A stretch of DNA of 29,201 nucleotides from Plantago elongata (taxonomy: Eukaryota > Streptophyta > Magnoliopsida > Lamiales > Plantaginaceae): assembly GCA_036897095.1 (NCBI GenBank), contig JAYMSP010001749.1:1-29201 (forward strand), given 5' to 3'. Shown in pieces: positions 11,715 to 23,081 of the stretch. The notes under the pieces are model-generated. The model was not told the DNA's origin, searched no databases, and was given only the letters and a program-made list of their open reading frames with translations. The first letter of the stretch is position 1. The number at the start of each line of letters is the position of its first letter. The position numbers and the translations under genes are program-made.

Positions 11715-14700
11715 ATGGAGAAAAGCTACCTGATAGTTTGGTTGCTTTACTGCCTGATGAATAGCTCAGTTACTTCCTCCCAGAACTTGAATCTCACCAC
11801 TGATCAATCTTCCCTTCTATCCCTAAAATCCCAACTGACTTTTGAACTGACGAGTGTCTTGAACCGCAACTGGTCTGCCAATTCAAATGTTCGTACCTGG
11901 ATTGGTATATCTTGCAGCCCTGTCCATCATAGAGTTACATCGTTCAACATTTCAAACATTGGGCTTGAATGGAACCCTTCCTCCCGAACTTGGAAACTTG
12001 TCCTTTCTCGTTTCAGTTGACATTAGATGCAACAACTTTCATGGAGTTCTTCCACCAGAGTTAGCTCAGTTACGCAGACTACGCGTTCTTGATCTAACTT
12101 CGAATAATTTCACTGGAGAAATTCCATTATGGCTCGGTTTCTTGCAAGGACTGATTTCTCTGTCTCTTAGAGACAACAGATTCTCAGGGTTCTTACCAGG
12201 GGATCTCTATAACTTGTCGAATCTTGAAAGTTTAGACATGTCCTTTAATTATCTACGAGGTAACATATCTGGAGAAATTGGAAATCTGCAAAGCCTCAAG
12301 CAATTACGCATTCAGAACAATCACCTGACAGGTTCTATACCGATCCAGACATTGAACCTAACAAGTTTGGAAATTTTGGCCTTCACTGAGAATAGTTTGT
12401 CTGGTGAACTCCCGGATGACATTTGTGTTCGTCTTCCAAGACTAAATGGAATTTATCTTTCCTGGAACAAGTTCCATGGTGTGATACCAGGCAGATTTCA
12501 AAATGTACACAGCTCAGGGTTCTTTCATTGTCAAACAATGGGTTCACCGGGCCTATACCAAGGAATATCGGGAATATTTCGATGCTAGAGACATTATATC
12601 TTGGAGCCAATAACCTAACAGATATTAGTTATTGGAGCAGAACTCACTTTCACTTTGTTGAGTAAGTTAGCTGAATCAATGTTTCTTGTTATCATGGTGT
12701 CTTGAGTTCAATGAGATATAATTTCACACAGGTTTAATCCCAGAAGAAATTGGGAATCTTCATAACCTGAAGCAATTAGGAATGGGGACAAATCTGTTTA
12801 TGGGATCCATACCTGTCTCAGTATTCAATATCTCGTCACTGCTGCTACTTGATGTAGCAGCGAGTGGCATATCTGGCATGTTGACCTCAGACATCTGCTC
12901 TAACCTTCCAAACCTTCAAGAGCTCAATCTGTATCTGAATGATTTACGTGGTCCAATACCACCAAGTTTATCCAAATGCTCAAGCCTCCAGGCTTTGTCC
13001 CTGCGAGATTGCAATTTTAGTGGACCGATACCAAGAGAACTCGGAAACTTAACTATGCTCAAGTCACTGCGCCTTTTTCACAACCATTTCACAGGTGAAC
13101 ATACTACTGCATTCTCAAATCTAGGTTACAAGATTGCAGACCACCTCTTAGTAGTTTCATATTCTTTACACTTTCTCTAACAGGCCAAATACCTCCTGAG
13201 CTTGGCAGACTACAAGAACTGGAGCAGTTTCACCTTGCAGTCAATCGATTAACCGGATCCCTACCTGATGAGATTGCCAACATCTCAACAATGACACTGC
13301 TAGCACTTAGATCCAATAGATTATCAGGCAATCTTCCACGAACCATAGGTTACAGACTACCTAATCTTGGCTTGATCTCATTAGGAAGCAATCTTCTCAC
13401 GGGTGTTATACCTGAATCCATTTCAAATTCTTCAAGGCTCACTTTTATAGATCTTGGAAACAACCATTTCAGTGGTTCGGTCCCAAGTTCTTTCGGTAAC
13501 TTAAGACTCCTTCGACAGTTTGTTGTGGGTGGCAATAATCTGAATGGGCTGGGATTTATAACTGACTTAGCAAACTGCAGATTGCTTCAAAGTCTTTGGA
13601 TACACAATAACCCTTTGGATGACATTCTTCCACCTTCCATTGGAAACCTTTCGACTTTTTTAGATACTATATTCGCCCCAAATGGTCTCATAAGGGGCAG
13701 CATTCCTAATGAGATTTCGAACTTGAGTGGTTTAGTGCAGTTAGATATATCCGATAATGAGTTAAGAGTTTTTCTCCCATTCAACCTTGGTGGATTGCAA
13801 ATAAGTCAAGGCCTATTCCTTTCCAACAATAGGTTATCTGGTCATATTCCTAACGGGATTTGTAACTTAACAAACCTGGGAACCATGCATATAAGCAATA
13901 ATCAGGTTTTCAGTCCAACCCCAGATTGCATAGGAAATGCTGCTTCTCTAAGACATATTTATCAAGATTCAAACAGGCTAAGTTCTAGTTTACCTTCTAG
14001 CTTGTGGAGTATTAGCAGTGTTACAGAGCTGAACTTATCATCAAACGAGTTGAGCGGTTCACTGTCTCCTGAAATAGGAAACTTACGTGCAGTGATTATC
14101 ATGGATCTGTCATTCAATAATTTCTCCGGAAACATTTCAAATTCAGTTGGAGGGCTCATAAACTTGATCAATCTCTCTTTGGCACACAACAGATTTCACG
14201 GATCGATTCCAGACACAATCGGAAGTATGTTAAGTTTGGAAGCACTGGATCTCTCTTTCAACAATCTCTCAGGTTCCATACCCATGTCCATGGAGAATCT
14301 TCAGTATCTGAGAAACTTCAATGTCTCTTACAACTCATTAACAGGAGAAATACCCTCTGGTGGTGCATTCAGGAACTTGACGAGTGAATCTTTTATTTTC
14401 AATGAAGGTTTATGTGGGGCTCCAAGATATGAAGTCTCGGAGTGTCCAACGAACTCCAAGAGCAGATTAAGCACCAGAAAACTTCTGGCTATCATATTGC
14501 CAGTAATTATCTTAGCTATCATCGTTACACTGGTCATGGTGTTCATTGTGAGGAGATACAGAAAGAAAGCCGAATCTCCAAACCAAGGGAACAGACCTGG
14601 ATGGGTTTCATACTATGAGCTTCTACATGCTACTGGTAATTACAGCGAGAGTAACTTACTCGGCAAAGGAAGTTACGGATCTGTTTATAAAGGAACTCTT

Positions 14701-15646
14701 CACGATGGTACAATCATCGCTGTGAAAGTATTTGATGCGGAACAAGAGGCAGCATCCAAGAGTTTTCATGCAGAATGTGAAGTACTACGCAACATTCGTC
14801 ACCGCAATCTCACAAAGGTCATCAGTAGTTGCTCCAACCATGATTTCAAGGCCTTAGTGCTCGAGTACATGCCAAATGGGAGCCTGAACAAGTGGCTGCA
14901 TTCTGGTGAAAATCTTTTAGACATGTTGCAGAGACTGAACATAGTCATAGATGTGGCTTGTGCACTGGAATATCTCCATCATGGTTTATCAACAGCTGTG
15001 GTTCACTGTGATCTAAAACCTAGCAATGTCCTGCTGGATGAAGACATGGTTGCTCTTCGAAAGACTAAATATCATAGTTAAGTATAACTGCTTGAGTACA
15101 AAAGCAAGCGATTTCGGCATTGCAAACTTGTTAAGGAGGGACCAGAGCATGTCGCATACCATGACATTGGCAACCTTAGGTTACATTGCACCAGGTGACG
15201 CTCAATCTCTTTAGTGACAGTTTCTTGATCAATACATGATTTTATTATATTAAATATGAAATGACTGCAATATGATTTTTATAATGTCGATTGCAGAGTA
15301 TGGAACAGAGGGACTAGTATCAACAAAATGTGATGTCTATAGTTACAGTATCCTCCTAATGGAGACATTTTCAAGAACTAGTCCCAACGGCGACAAGTTC
15401 AAGGAAAACCTAACCTTGAAAAGTTGGATAGGTGAATCAGTGCGAGATGAGATTCTCCAGGTCATAGACACAAACTTGCTGGCATCAGAGGATAGGCTTT
15501 CCCATAAAAAGCTGGAATGTGCAGCTTCTATCATGGAATTGGCACTGAAATGCTCAGCTGATTGTCCGGAAGATAGGATCAGCATGATTGATGTAGTAGC
15601 AGCATTGAAGAAAATAAAGCTTCAGTATCTAGAAAACTGCAGTTAG
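11715..15646 (+). pseudogene. LRR receptor-like kinase, subfamily XII (EFR/FLS2/Xa21-like, non-RD), disabled
   Basis: Intact members are plasma-membrane immune receptors of the At3g47570 type. In order there are a signal peptide (MEKSYLIVWLLYCLMNSSVT), an LRR N-cap, about 20 LRRs of the LxxLxLxxNxLxGxIPxxLGN type, a transmembrane helix (about 14485-14550), GKGSYGSVYKG, the ATP lysine in IIAVKVFD, the non-RD catalytic loop HCDLKPSN, DFG and APE. Exons are 11715-12621, 12732-13094, 13184-15194 and 15297-15646. Introns at 13095-13183 and 15195-15296 are canonical; the latter splits the APE codon. Lesions: an N-cap Cys replaced by Arg (codon 11892-11894), a 1-bp gain at 11961-11968, a 1-bp loss at 12489-12492, the first intron's donor reading AT not GT at 12622, and a 46-bp insertion with an in-frame stop at 15055-15100. 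Long domains remain open, so inactivation looks recent. Sequencing error could explain one lesion, but not all. Confidence 0.9.
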
Positions 15647-16379
15647 GTCTAAATCATTTACAAACTCTATACACAAATTCATACAGTAAATGTCACTTGA
15701 ACTCGTGCCAAAAAAAAAAGTTACTACTTATTAGTCACTTCGGCATCTATGTCAGACCCTAACTTATAAGAATATGTATCAGCTGTGAAAGCTCCAACTA
15801 TAAGAGACCTTGGATTGAACTGTTCAAAAAGACAGTAGCCAAAAATTTGTTAGCTAATCCTTCACTAACCCATGTGTACTTCGTTCAGTGGTTGATATAC
15901 TCTATTCAGTTCATAAAATATAAACTCAACTCTACAAGAAGCCTATCAACATAAAATGAACTGAAAGATAAACTCAAACAGGAATAGAAACAACTTGATT
16001 AAGTCTTACATATCATCAGTAGTTACTAACAAGACTATCGATCTTTTAATCTTCAAACATAATCTCAGAACTTCATGTATTAGTCCATTTAAGAGCTCCA
16101 AAGTTATCCTACTCTTAAATGTTGCATTATCAACAAACATCCCATATCAAACTGAGTTCATTGTATAGATTAAAATCAGAATCACATTAAGGAACAAAAT
16201 CAAGAAACTACTTTGGTGCTGTCATTACAAACGAAAAATAAGGCAAAATTGTAAACATCTGTCTTGACAACCATAACAACATAGAGAGCTAAGCTAAACA
16301 TTACACAGGACCATCAAGCGTGGATCCAGCCATAACCAAGAAAGCCTTCAAATCAAATGATCCCAGAACATCACAGGGT
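15647..16379. other. intergenic region between convergent genes
   Basis: This holds the 3' flank of the receptor-kinase pseudogene and, on the other strand, the 3' flank of the NOL11-like gene. There is a short A-run at about 15709-15718. I see no ORF, RNA gene or repeat. Confidence 0.65.
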
Positions 16380-17549
16380 CTACCCATTGAGCTCACTTGT
16401 CAATCTTTCTGACAGATTCGCCAAAGTGCCAGAAAGCCTTGATTCAGCAGTTAACGAGCTTACAATCGCCTCTAAAGACCTCAGCTCCTCATGAAACTCC
16501 GAATTCAAAACCAAGGTCGAGAAATGCTCATCCACAACAATCCCAAAGCACTTCACAACATCTTCAATAATTGGAACCCAGTCACAAACAGTCAGGCCCA
16601 ATACAGACGTCGCCTTAGGACTAGGAATCACTTGTGGAAACTTATCGTACTTTCTAAGCCACTTCCCCATGTAGCTAACCAAAGCCTTTATCTCCTCCCC
16701 ATTCAACTTCCCAACACAAGCAGCAAAGATAACCTCATCAAGATTCCTCGACGAAAGCAAGTAATGCAAGCACAACTCCGACACATCAAACCCATCATGT
16801 GCCAGCATGACCAAAACAGCCGCCTCTTTCGCCAACTCCTCATCCTTCCCCTTACCACTCGCCTTTTCAATAGCTAACAACGCTTGATCCTCCCAAAACT
16901 TCCTCAAGCCAACAAGACTCTCATACCCATCACTAGGTAAAACCAGAAAGTACTTCAAAATGCACAACAAATCATAAGCCTGCAAATCCAAAACCTGCTT
17001 CAAACAAGAAACAATCAAATCCGACCTCCTCTTCTCAATCAACTTCGAAACCAAATTCGACGCACAAGTATACTCCACAAGCCCATTACTAATCAAAGTC
17101 TCCAAAACATCCCACAGCTCCAATTTCATACAAGCCTCCAACAACAACCCATTAACATCCCTAATCAAAAATCCCAACTTTTCTATCAAATTGCGTGTAT
17201 AACCTTCCTTGGACCTCTTACCTCCAATTGGAATCCCACATTTCTCCCCACTCTTCTCTAGAAAAGTGATCAACGCTCCCAAAAAGTCATCTTTCTTAAA
17301 CTTTTTCTTGCTTTTCAAGTTGGTGCTCAAATCCTTGAAAAACTTTTGCCGGGATTCGAGAAGCTCGCTGTCTGTTTTCGTCAGTTCCCAGCCGGTGACC
17401 TTTTGGACGGCTGAGTTTTGATATTCATCGGGTTTTAGGAGGGAGAAGATGGGTTCGGAGTTAAGCACAATTGGGTAGTTTGTAGTTTCTTGGTCTATTT
17501 TGGTTGAAATGGTTTGTGAAGCTCTTGTGATTCTCTCGAGCAGAGACAT
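16380..17549 (-). CDS. NOL11-like protein (putative U3 snoRNP/t-UTP ribosome-biogenesis factor), 389 residues
   Basis: This is a single intronless ORF from MSLLERITRASQ to a stop at 16380. It is predicted to be mainly alpha-helical (leucine-rich amphipathic stretches, HEAT-like in character), with a lysine-rich segment KSKKKFKKDD near residue 80. The C-terminal segment VCDWVPIIEDVVKCFGIVVD followed by EHFSTLVLNSEFHEELRSLE resembles, from memory, the end of NOL11 (a 'W..LLLDAHFTVV' stretch followed by a helix). NOL11 is a t-UTP subunit needed for pre-rRNA transcription and early small-subunit processing. It lacks the N-terminal beta-propeller half of animal NOL11, so it is a short form or only a partial homologue. 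The promoter has a telo-box and a site II motif, typical of ribosome-biogenesis genes. The coding call is firm; the functional call is moderate. Confidence 0.62.
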   Translation of the reverse strand: MSLLERITRASQTISTKIDQETTNYPIVLNSEPIFSLLKPDEYQNSAVQKVTGWELTKTDSELLESRQKFFKDLSTNLKSKKKFKKDDFLGALITFLEKSGEKCGIPIGGKRSKEGYTRNLIEKLGFLIRDVNGLLLEACMKLELWDVLETLISNGLVEYTCASNLVSKLIEKRRSDLIVSCLKQVLDLQAYDLLCILKYFLVLPSDGYESLVGLRKFWEDQALLAIEKASGKGKDEELAKEAAVLVMLAHDGFDVSELCLHYLLSSRNLDEVIFAACVGKLNGEEIKALVSYMGKWLRKYDKFPQVIPSPKATSVLGLTVCDWVPIIEDVVKCFGIVVDEHFSTLVLNSEFHEELRSLEAIVSSLTAESRLSGTLANLSERLTSELNG

Positions 17550-17674
17550 GTTGCAAGGAAGAGAAGGAGATGATGAGAAACCTAAATTGAATTCAATTGA
17601 GAAATTTTGGCAGAACAGTAGAGAAGAAGGTCTGAAAAACGCAGAGCAGTAGAGATGAAATATGATAGGCGGAA

Positions 17675-17706
17675 TTAGGGTTTAGTGGGTTTTGGGGCAT
17701 TGGGCT
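17675..17706 (-). promoter_or_regulatory. telo-box plus site II motif in the NOL11-like promoter
   Basis: On the minus strand TAAACCCTAA (telo-box, 17684-17675) lies about 125 bp upstream of the start codon. An AGCCCA (site II, TGGGCT on the plus strand, 17701-17706) lies just upstream of it. This pair is an established plant promoter signature of ribosomal-protein and ribosome-biogenesis genes, bound by Myb-type telo-box factors and TCP factors. The motifs are seen directly; their function here is inferred. Confidence 0.65.
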
Positions 17707-18329
17707 TGGTAATTCGCGTTTTAAGATCCGACAGTCGAAATGACTATCGACTCGAATTAAATTTTATGAAAAGAAAAAAATTTCACTTAAATTATATTTC
17801 CTTAACTTTTCATGTTTGTTTTTTCACTCTACATCAACTTCACAACTCTAAACTTCAAATCGAAATCACTAAATCATATAAAAATCACAACTCAACCAAG
17901 TAAAAAGAATTTCAAAAATAATTTAGATTGTGAAACTATTTATCAACGAATTTAAATTCAAGTTAAAATTTTCAGTTGATTGAACGCACATTTAGTTAAG
18001 AAAAGTATTGACATTTTAAATATGTAATTTAAAACCATTGATGTGTAGACAAGGTTAGATGTGCAAAACCTTATATTCATTTACATTCATATGTATGTTC
18101 TCAGTTTGGTAGATACAAGATCCAAAAGCTTGTGTTTTTAACCCAAAATTCTCACCAAAATCTTAATGCATGTCTACGACTTAACGCGTCAAACATGAAC
18201 ATGTTCATTTACATTCATATGCACATCATATAAGCATGGAACACAATGCAGAGTCCAAAAGGATAAAATTATAGATTAAAAGACAATTCTACATACACAC
18301 ATCAAAATTTTACACCCAGATACATGCAA
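17707..18329. other. intergenic region, NUFIP 3' flank
   Basis: This is AT-rich sequence between the NOL11-like promoter and the NUFIP stop codon. A short phrase, 'tcatttacattcatatg', occurs twice (about 18078 and 18206). I see no gene, RNA or recognisable transposon. Confidence 0.6.
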
Positions 18330-21300
18330 TCACTTGGTTATCTCTCCCTCTTCTTCCTCTTCGACGAGTTTCTCACCTTCAGTTTCAGCACCATTCCCAT
18401 CAAGACTAGCTGCGACTATGTCAAGAGCTCCAACTTCACCATTGCTCGTAATGTCAGTAACTTTTTCAGGACTGAGATTAGAAGCATCACCGATCCTTGC
18501 CTCTGCTTTCTCTTTAACTATCTCCTTAACATCTTTAATGATCACTTCAGGAAATTTCAGAGGCTCTTCAGGGAAATGTTCGAAGAATGAATTCATTGTC
18601 ATGAACCTAAACACCTGCAGGAGATGTTTCTTGTCCCTTTTAATGTCGGAGCTTAACAGTTTCTCCAGTAGAGATGGTTCACGCCGGTTCTCCATACGTG
18701 AGTTAGTTGTCGGTCTCTGTTTCTTATTGAAGCGATTGTGTTGATCAGGCTGATTTGATGCATCCTGGTTTGCAGGACCTTGTATGTCAGAAAACCGATC
18801 ATTTTGATGGAATCTGCCCCGTTTATTGAACTTGTTTTGGTATCTTTCCTTCTTCGGAAATACTCTTTTGTTGGCTCCCCTGCCACCTACCTGTTGCTCG
18901 GCATCTGATAGGTAATTAGATGGTATTTCTGCAACTTCACAGCCTAATTCAGCTTGCTTCGCCAAGATCTCTTTGAGTTGCTGCAATATAAGTATAATTT
19001 AATCAATGGTCATCCCATGACAATAAGAAGCATTCCAGAAACTGATCAAGATACCTACACAAATATGTACCTGTCGTCGCGCCTTGGTGACTGCATCTGC
19101 AATCTCTGGTTCCACCTTTTCTGATGTCTGAAGTAAATATACCGCACAATAAGTTGAATGATAACTCATTTAAGAGGCAATATATGAATATCTAAAAGCT
19201 TATTGTAACCTTATCCATGTTCGCTCTTGATGGGTGGTTTTTCCTACGTTCTTCACGCCACTGATTAATTTCTTCTGCCGTATAGTTCAGTGTAAGAGAT
19301 CTATATTGAAAGGAAGCAGAAGTAATATGAGAAGACAGCTCAAACATCACTTCAGTTTCCCTAGCTTATCACGTCGGCCTTCAGCACCGCGATATGGATA
19401 TGGCACTCGAACACTTCCTAGGCTAAAATTTGATTTATAATCTTTTCATGAAATTGCTGAATTGACAACCAGATACAAACCCAGGCTGGGTACTTAGAGC
19501 CGAGTCTGGAAACTGATAGAAAGACCGATAAATGCAGCAAACAAAAGAATAAGCATCTGAGGACGACAAGTCACCAGATATACAGCAACAAGGGATGCAA
19601 CTAAAAACCGCATGCATATTCCCAGAGGCAAAGAACCACATCAGGTTCTTAACGAAACCTCGGTACAGTTGTTCTATTCCTACGGGATTCATATCTCACT
19701 CCACTCTTGATTTACCATAAAAAGCGGGATTGACTGTTCAACCCAGTCATTTTTAGTTACCTCTTTTTTCCTTCTTGTTTCGGGTTGGAGGAACCAGGAG
19801 TACAGTTTTCTGCTCCAACATTTTCTTGCTCTGCACATCACAGAATACTAATTAGTAACAAAAGATCATATCCATCACTAGCTCAACTCTAGATTATATA
19901 TCATACAATAAAAATGACCAAATGCAGGACGTTGGCAGAGGAAAAGAGTAAAAACAAGAATATGAAAGAGATTCATAGGGGTAAATCAAAACTGTGCGCA
20001 AATTACAACACAGCAAAACAAAATCGTCTCTAATAGTGACAGTAGTATAGACAATAGACAATGAAAACCATAAAGCTAATGGCTGACTCAAATATGGACC
20101 TCTCGGGGATATGCCCTAGAAGGTGGATGGATTTTCATTCGGTAATATCAACAAGGAGTCTCATGACTTTCTAGATCTTATTTTTCAAGTTGAAGTTAAC
20201 AAACGATAACTCGGAGGTCTCATGTAACCCCACCTCTTTTATTATTGTTATGAAATTTGAAGTTTCCTTTTGCATTTTGCCCATGATGAAATGGTTGTTT
20301 GGTAAACCTGTAAAAAAGTCGAGATCAATGCTCAGTTTGTTCAAGGTTTCCAAATATATAAATGTCAGTTGAATTGAATAATAGACATATAGTAAACCAT
20401 ACCCTCTCTGAGATGCATCACGGTTCTGATTCCGGTTTGAATTCTTGTTAGGATGATTTTTCCAATTCATCCCTGTATGGTTAAACCCATTAGCTGCCCC
20501 ACCATTATTCTGCACCGGAAATGAAGTCTCAAATCATTTCACAATACTGTTTGAAACTATACTGATGAAAAAAGTGGAGTTAGATAGAACAAATGAACTC
20601 CTCACCAACGTAACTCTCTTTCACCCTGTTCTGCATAATCCAATTATGAATCTCGGAGTTTCAAGGAGAAGTAACATGACAACATTTTCTTATGTTTTGT
20701 GTTTAAAATTGACTCAATAATTTATAACAGAAATGTCTGATACAATAAAGATTGAGAGCCATGTAATATATAGCTCAATGCCTGAACTCATCCAAATCTT
20801 ATGCAAGCATGGATATATGAATTGGGGTCGAGGGTATTGAGAAAGGATGGTGTCATACATGAGTAGGCCATAGTCTATTCACCAAGACTAACTTGAATCA
20901 GTGTGTAACTTCACCGAATTCCGAATCAATTGTCTATGGGTCTGTTACTCGTATGGAGTGGCCTAGTGGGAATAAGACTGTTTTCATTTCTTTCACCTGA
21001 GGCCCCATTAGGTCATATGATACCAAGCATGAGAGTAGAAGTGAGCATGAAAATGATAACTTCAAGAGAGACAACACAGAAACCACTGATAAAATTTGAT
21101 GATGTCTTGAATAAATAACAGAAAGCTGATTCCAGTTCAGGTTGATATGTACTAATAAGTCCGACCTACGGATTGATGGATTAAAGCGACTTAAGTACAT
21201 TCTAAGATTTAATGTCTTACCCCGATTTGCAAAGGAGGTCCGACTCGGGTTTCAAATGAGTCCAACTCCACCAAATTAAGAAGTTGACCCTCTGATACTT

Positions 21301-23030
21301 CATCGTTTGGGCTCCTTACCTTTGGACTACAATCCAAAGCCATCTACTTAATTGGGCCAAGTCCATCAAGAGTCCAAGCCCAAGCACATGTTAGGATGAA
21401 TTTAGAGCTTACACTTGTCACTCATCCATGTCACTCATCCATGGAGCACCTGAACAAGCCTTCACATACTTCATTCTCATCCACTCTTCATAAGGTAAGC
21501 ATGAACCTCCACATACTTCATTCTCCAAGTTTTAGGGTCAAAGCCTTAGCTTGATCAACCACTTAACACGTTGAGTCCGAGTCGGGTTTTTCTAAAGACA
21601 AACCGGACCGAAAGGGTCTAACACCCTTCCCATCTCTTTCAGGCACACAAGTATCAACGGACCCTTCAAGTACTGACGGACTCCAAGAAAGTCCTACACC
21701 AAAAAGGTCCTACACCGGGTTACCAAGAAGGTACTACACCGGGTTACATAGAAGGTACTATGTCGGACTCCAAGAAAGTACTACGCCAAGAAGGTCCTAC
21801 ACCAGGTTACATAGAAGGTCCTATATAGGGTAATCAAGAAGGTCCTACACCGGATTACATAGAAGGTCCTATGTCAGACTCCAAAAAGGTACTACACCAA
21901 GAAAGGTCCTACACCGGGTTACATAGAAGGTCCTATGTCGGACTTCAAGAAAGTCCTACACCAAGAAGGTCTCATCCATCTAAGTTTACTGAAGTCAGAC
22001 CTAATACATGTTAAAGAACTAAGACGAGCTAAACTACTCAAGACTAGCGAACTAAGCCAACCCCACTTTTATACACTATCACAGGTACCCACCCCTTTCG
22101 TTTGTCCAATGAGCTACAGGAAGTTCTACCCACTCCATTATGTCACATTAAACTAAAACATTTACATCCTAAGGGCATCACATAGATGTCGTTCGTTAGC
22201 ATTTCTATGCTTACAGCTTTATAATGGTCTAGTGCAATACATCAATAGATACCATGCTTCTTGAATCAGTTTAACCTCTGCTCTCCTACAAGTAACAACA
22301 TTTCTATTCTTGCATGCAAAATTGAATTTAAACATGATGACTTCCACGGACACATATTCCAGCAAGAAAACACAAGAGAATCTCAAATGGCTATCGAATG
22401 CTGAAAGAGCTAACCTGTGAAGTTGCAGCACCATCATTATTAACATGACTGCTCAATTGATTCGAACCATTCCCATTCACCGGCGGCTGCCCAACATTCA
22501 CAGTCGGCTGCATTGCTCCCCCAAAACTCATCATCCCCATCTGCCTGTTCGCAAGATTACCCGGAATTTGACCCCCACCACCACCAGTAGCCATCTGCAT
22601 CTGCATAAGCTGGTTAACATTCTGCATCATCACATTATGCGCCAAGAACTGTTGCATCTGTGCTTGCTGGAAGGGCAGAAGCTGGTTAGGTGGAAAAAAG
22701 CCGGCTTGGTTGGGAAACGGCTGTTGCATAGCTAGCTGAGGATTGTTGAGCATTGGGAGCTGAAATTGGGGTAAAATCTGCATTGGGTTTGGGCAGAAAT
22801 TACCTGGGTTGGGCATAACCTGGTTGCTTATCAACCATAAGTGAGTGAAATTGATCAAGAAACAAAAAAGGAAGCATCTTGCAAGAATTGAGCTGGAAAA
22901 AAGTAAGAAAAACAAGAGAGGTGTAGAACGAGACCTGTTGTTGAGGTGGTTGCGCGTTGGATCCATGGAACTGAGGTCGAGGCTGGTGTTGATTGTTGTA
23001 AGGGCGATGGGAGTTGAACCGAGAACGCAT
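18330..23030 (-). CDS. NUFIP: NUFIP homologue, box C/D snoRNP assembly factor, 540 residues, nine exons
   Basis: NUFIP (yeast Rsa1) bridges core snoRNP proteins and the R2TP/HSP90 chaperone during box C/D snoRNP assembly in the nucleus. Nine exons chain in frame (1623 nt): 23030-22935, 22819-22415, 20509-20403, 20307-20234, 19830-19761, 19422-19351, 19300-19210, 19127-19071 and 18980-18330. The N-terminal half is low-complexity, rich in N, Q, M and P, with a poly-Gly tract. The diagnostic conserved segment is KSLTLNYTAEEINQWREERR followed by KNHPSRANMDK (about residues 275-305), split between exons 6 and 7. The C-terminal exon has a basic RNA-binding-like stretch, SLLEKLLSSDIKRDKKHLLQ (the conserved NUFIP C-terminal block) and an acidic tail VEEEEEGEITK. 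All introns are GT-AG. The exon 6 donor (GAA then GTGATG) is the weakest, but it is required to restore the conserved motif. A telo-box lies just upstream of the ATG. Confidence 0.9.
20510..22414 (-). other. 1.9-kb second intron of NUFIP with inserted repetitive DNA
   Basis: The intron is bounded by donor GTTAGC (22414) and acceptor GGTGCAG (20510). It is much longer than the other NUFIP introns. From about 21.2 to 22.05 kb the base composition becomes richer in C and G than its surroundings and contains short direct repeats: 'cacatacttcattctc' at 21463 and 21510, and 'cactcatccatg' twice near 21419-21442. A minisatellite also lies within it. This part looks like inserted transposon-derived DNA, perhaps part of an LTR, but I could not define its ends. 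No box C/D snoRNA with paired C and D boxes was evident. Confidence 0.6.
21678..21969. repeat. compound minisatellite with ~22-24 bp subunits
   Basis: Two subunit types alternate: AAGGTCCTACACCGGGTTAC(ATAG) and AAGGTCCTATGTCGGACTCC(AAG). They are interspersed with AAAGTACTACACCAAG variants. They build larger blocks that each begin GACTCCAAGAA at 21680, 21765 and 21875, with a diverged GACTTCAAGAA at 21942. Copies differ by a few substitutions and by gain or loss of subunits. The array lies wholly inside NUFIP intron 2. Confidence 0.85.
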
Positions 23031-23081
23031 TGTTTGAGCTTGCTGCTTCTGGGTTTCTTTTGTGTTACTGTGTTTTCGTTG

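Noticed and set aside
12423..12665. Separate 80-residue coding frame inside the LRR region
   Set aside because: It is the +1 frame continuation of the receptor kinase after the frameshift near 12490, not an independent gene.
15700..15720. A-run after the receptor kinase as a retrocopy tail
   Set aside because: The pseudogene keeps canonical introns (13095-13183, 15195-15296), so it is not a processed copy.
16491..16877. Plus-strand 128-residue frame opposite the NOL11-like gene
   Set aside because: It is an antisense shadow of the real frame, with no recognisable motif.
20171..20402. C-terminal extension of the frame reading out of NUFIP exon 3
   Set aside because: The donor GTATGG at 20402 and acceptor at 20308 restore a basic N/K/H-rich frame that continues into the next exons. 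The extension is intron sequence.
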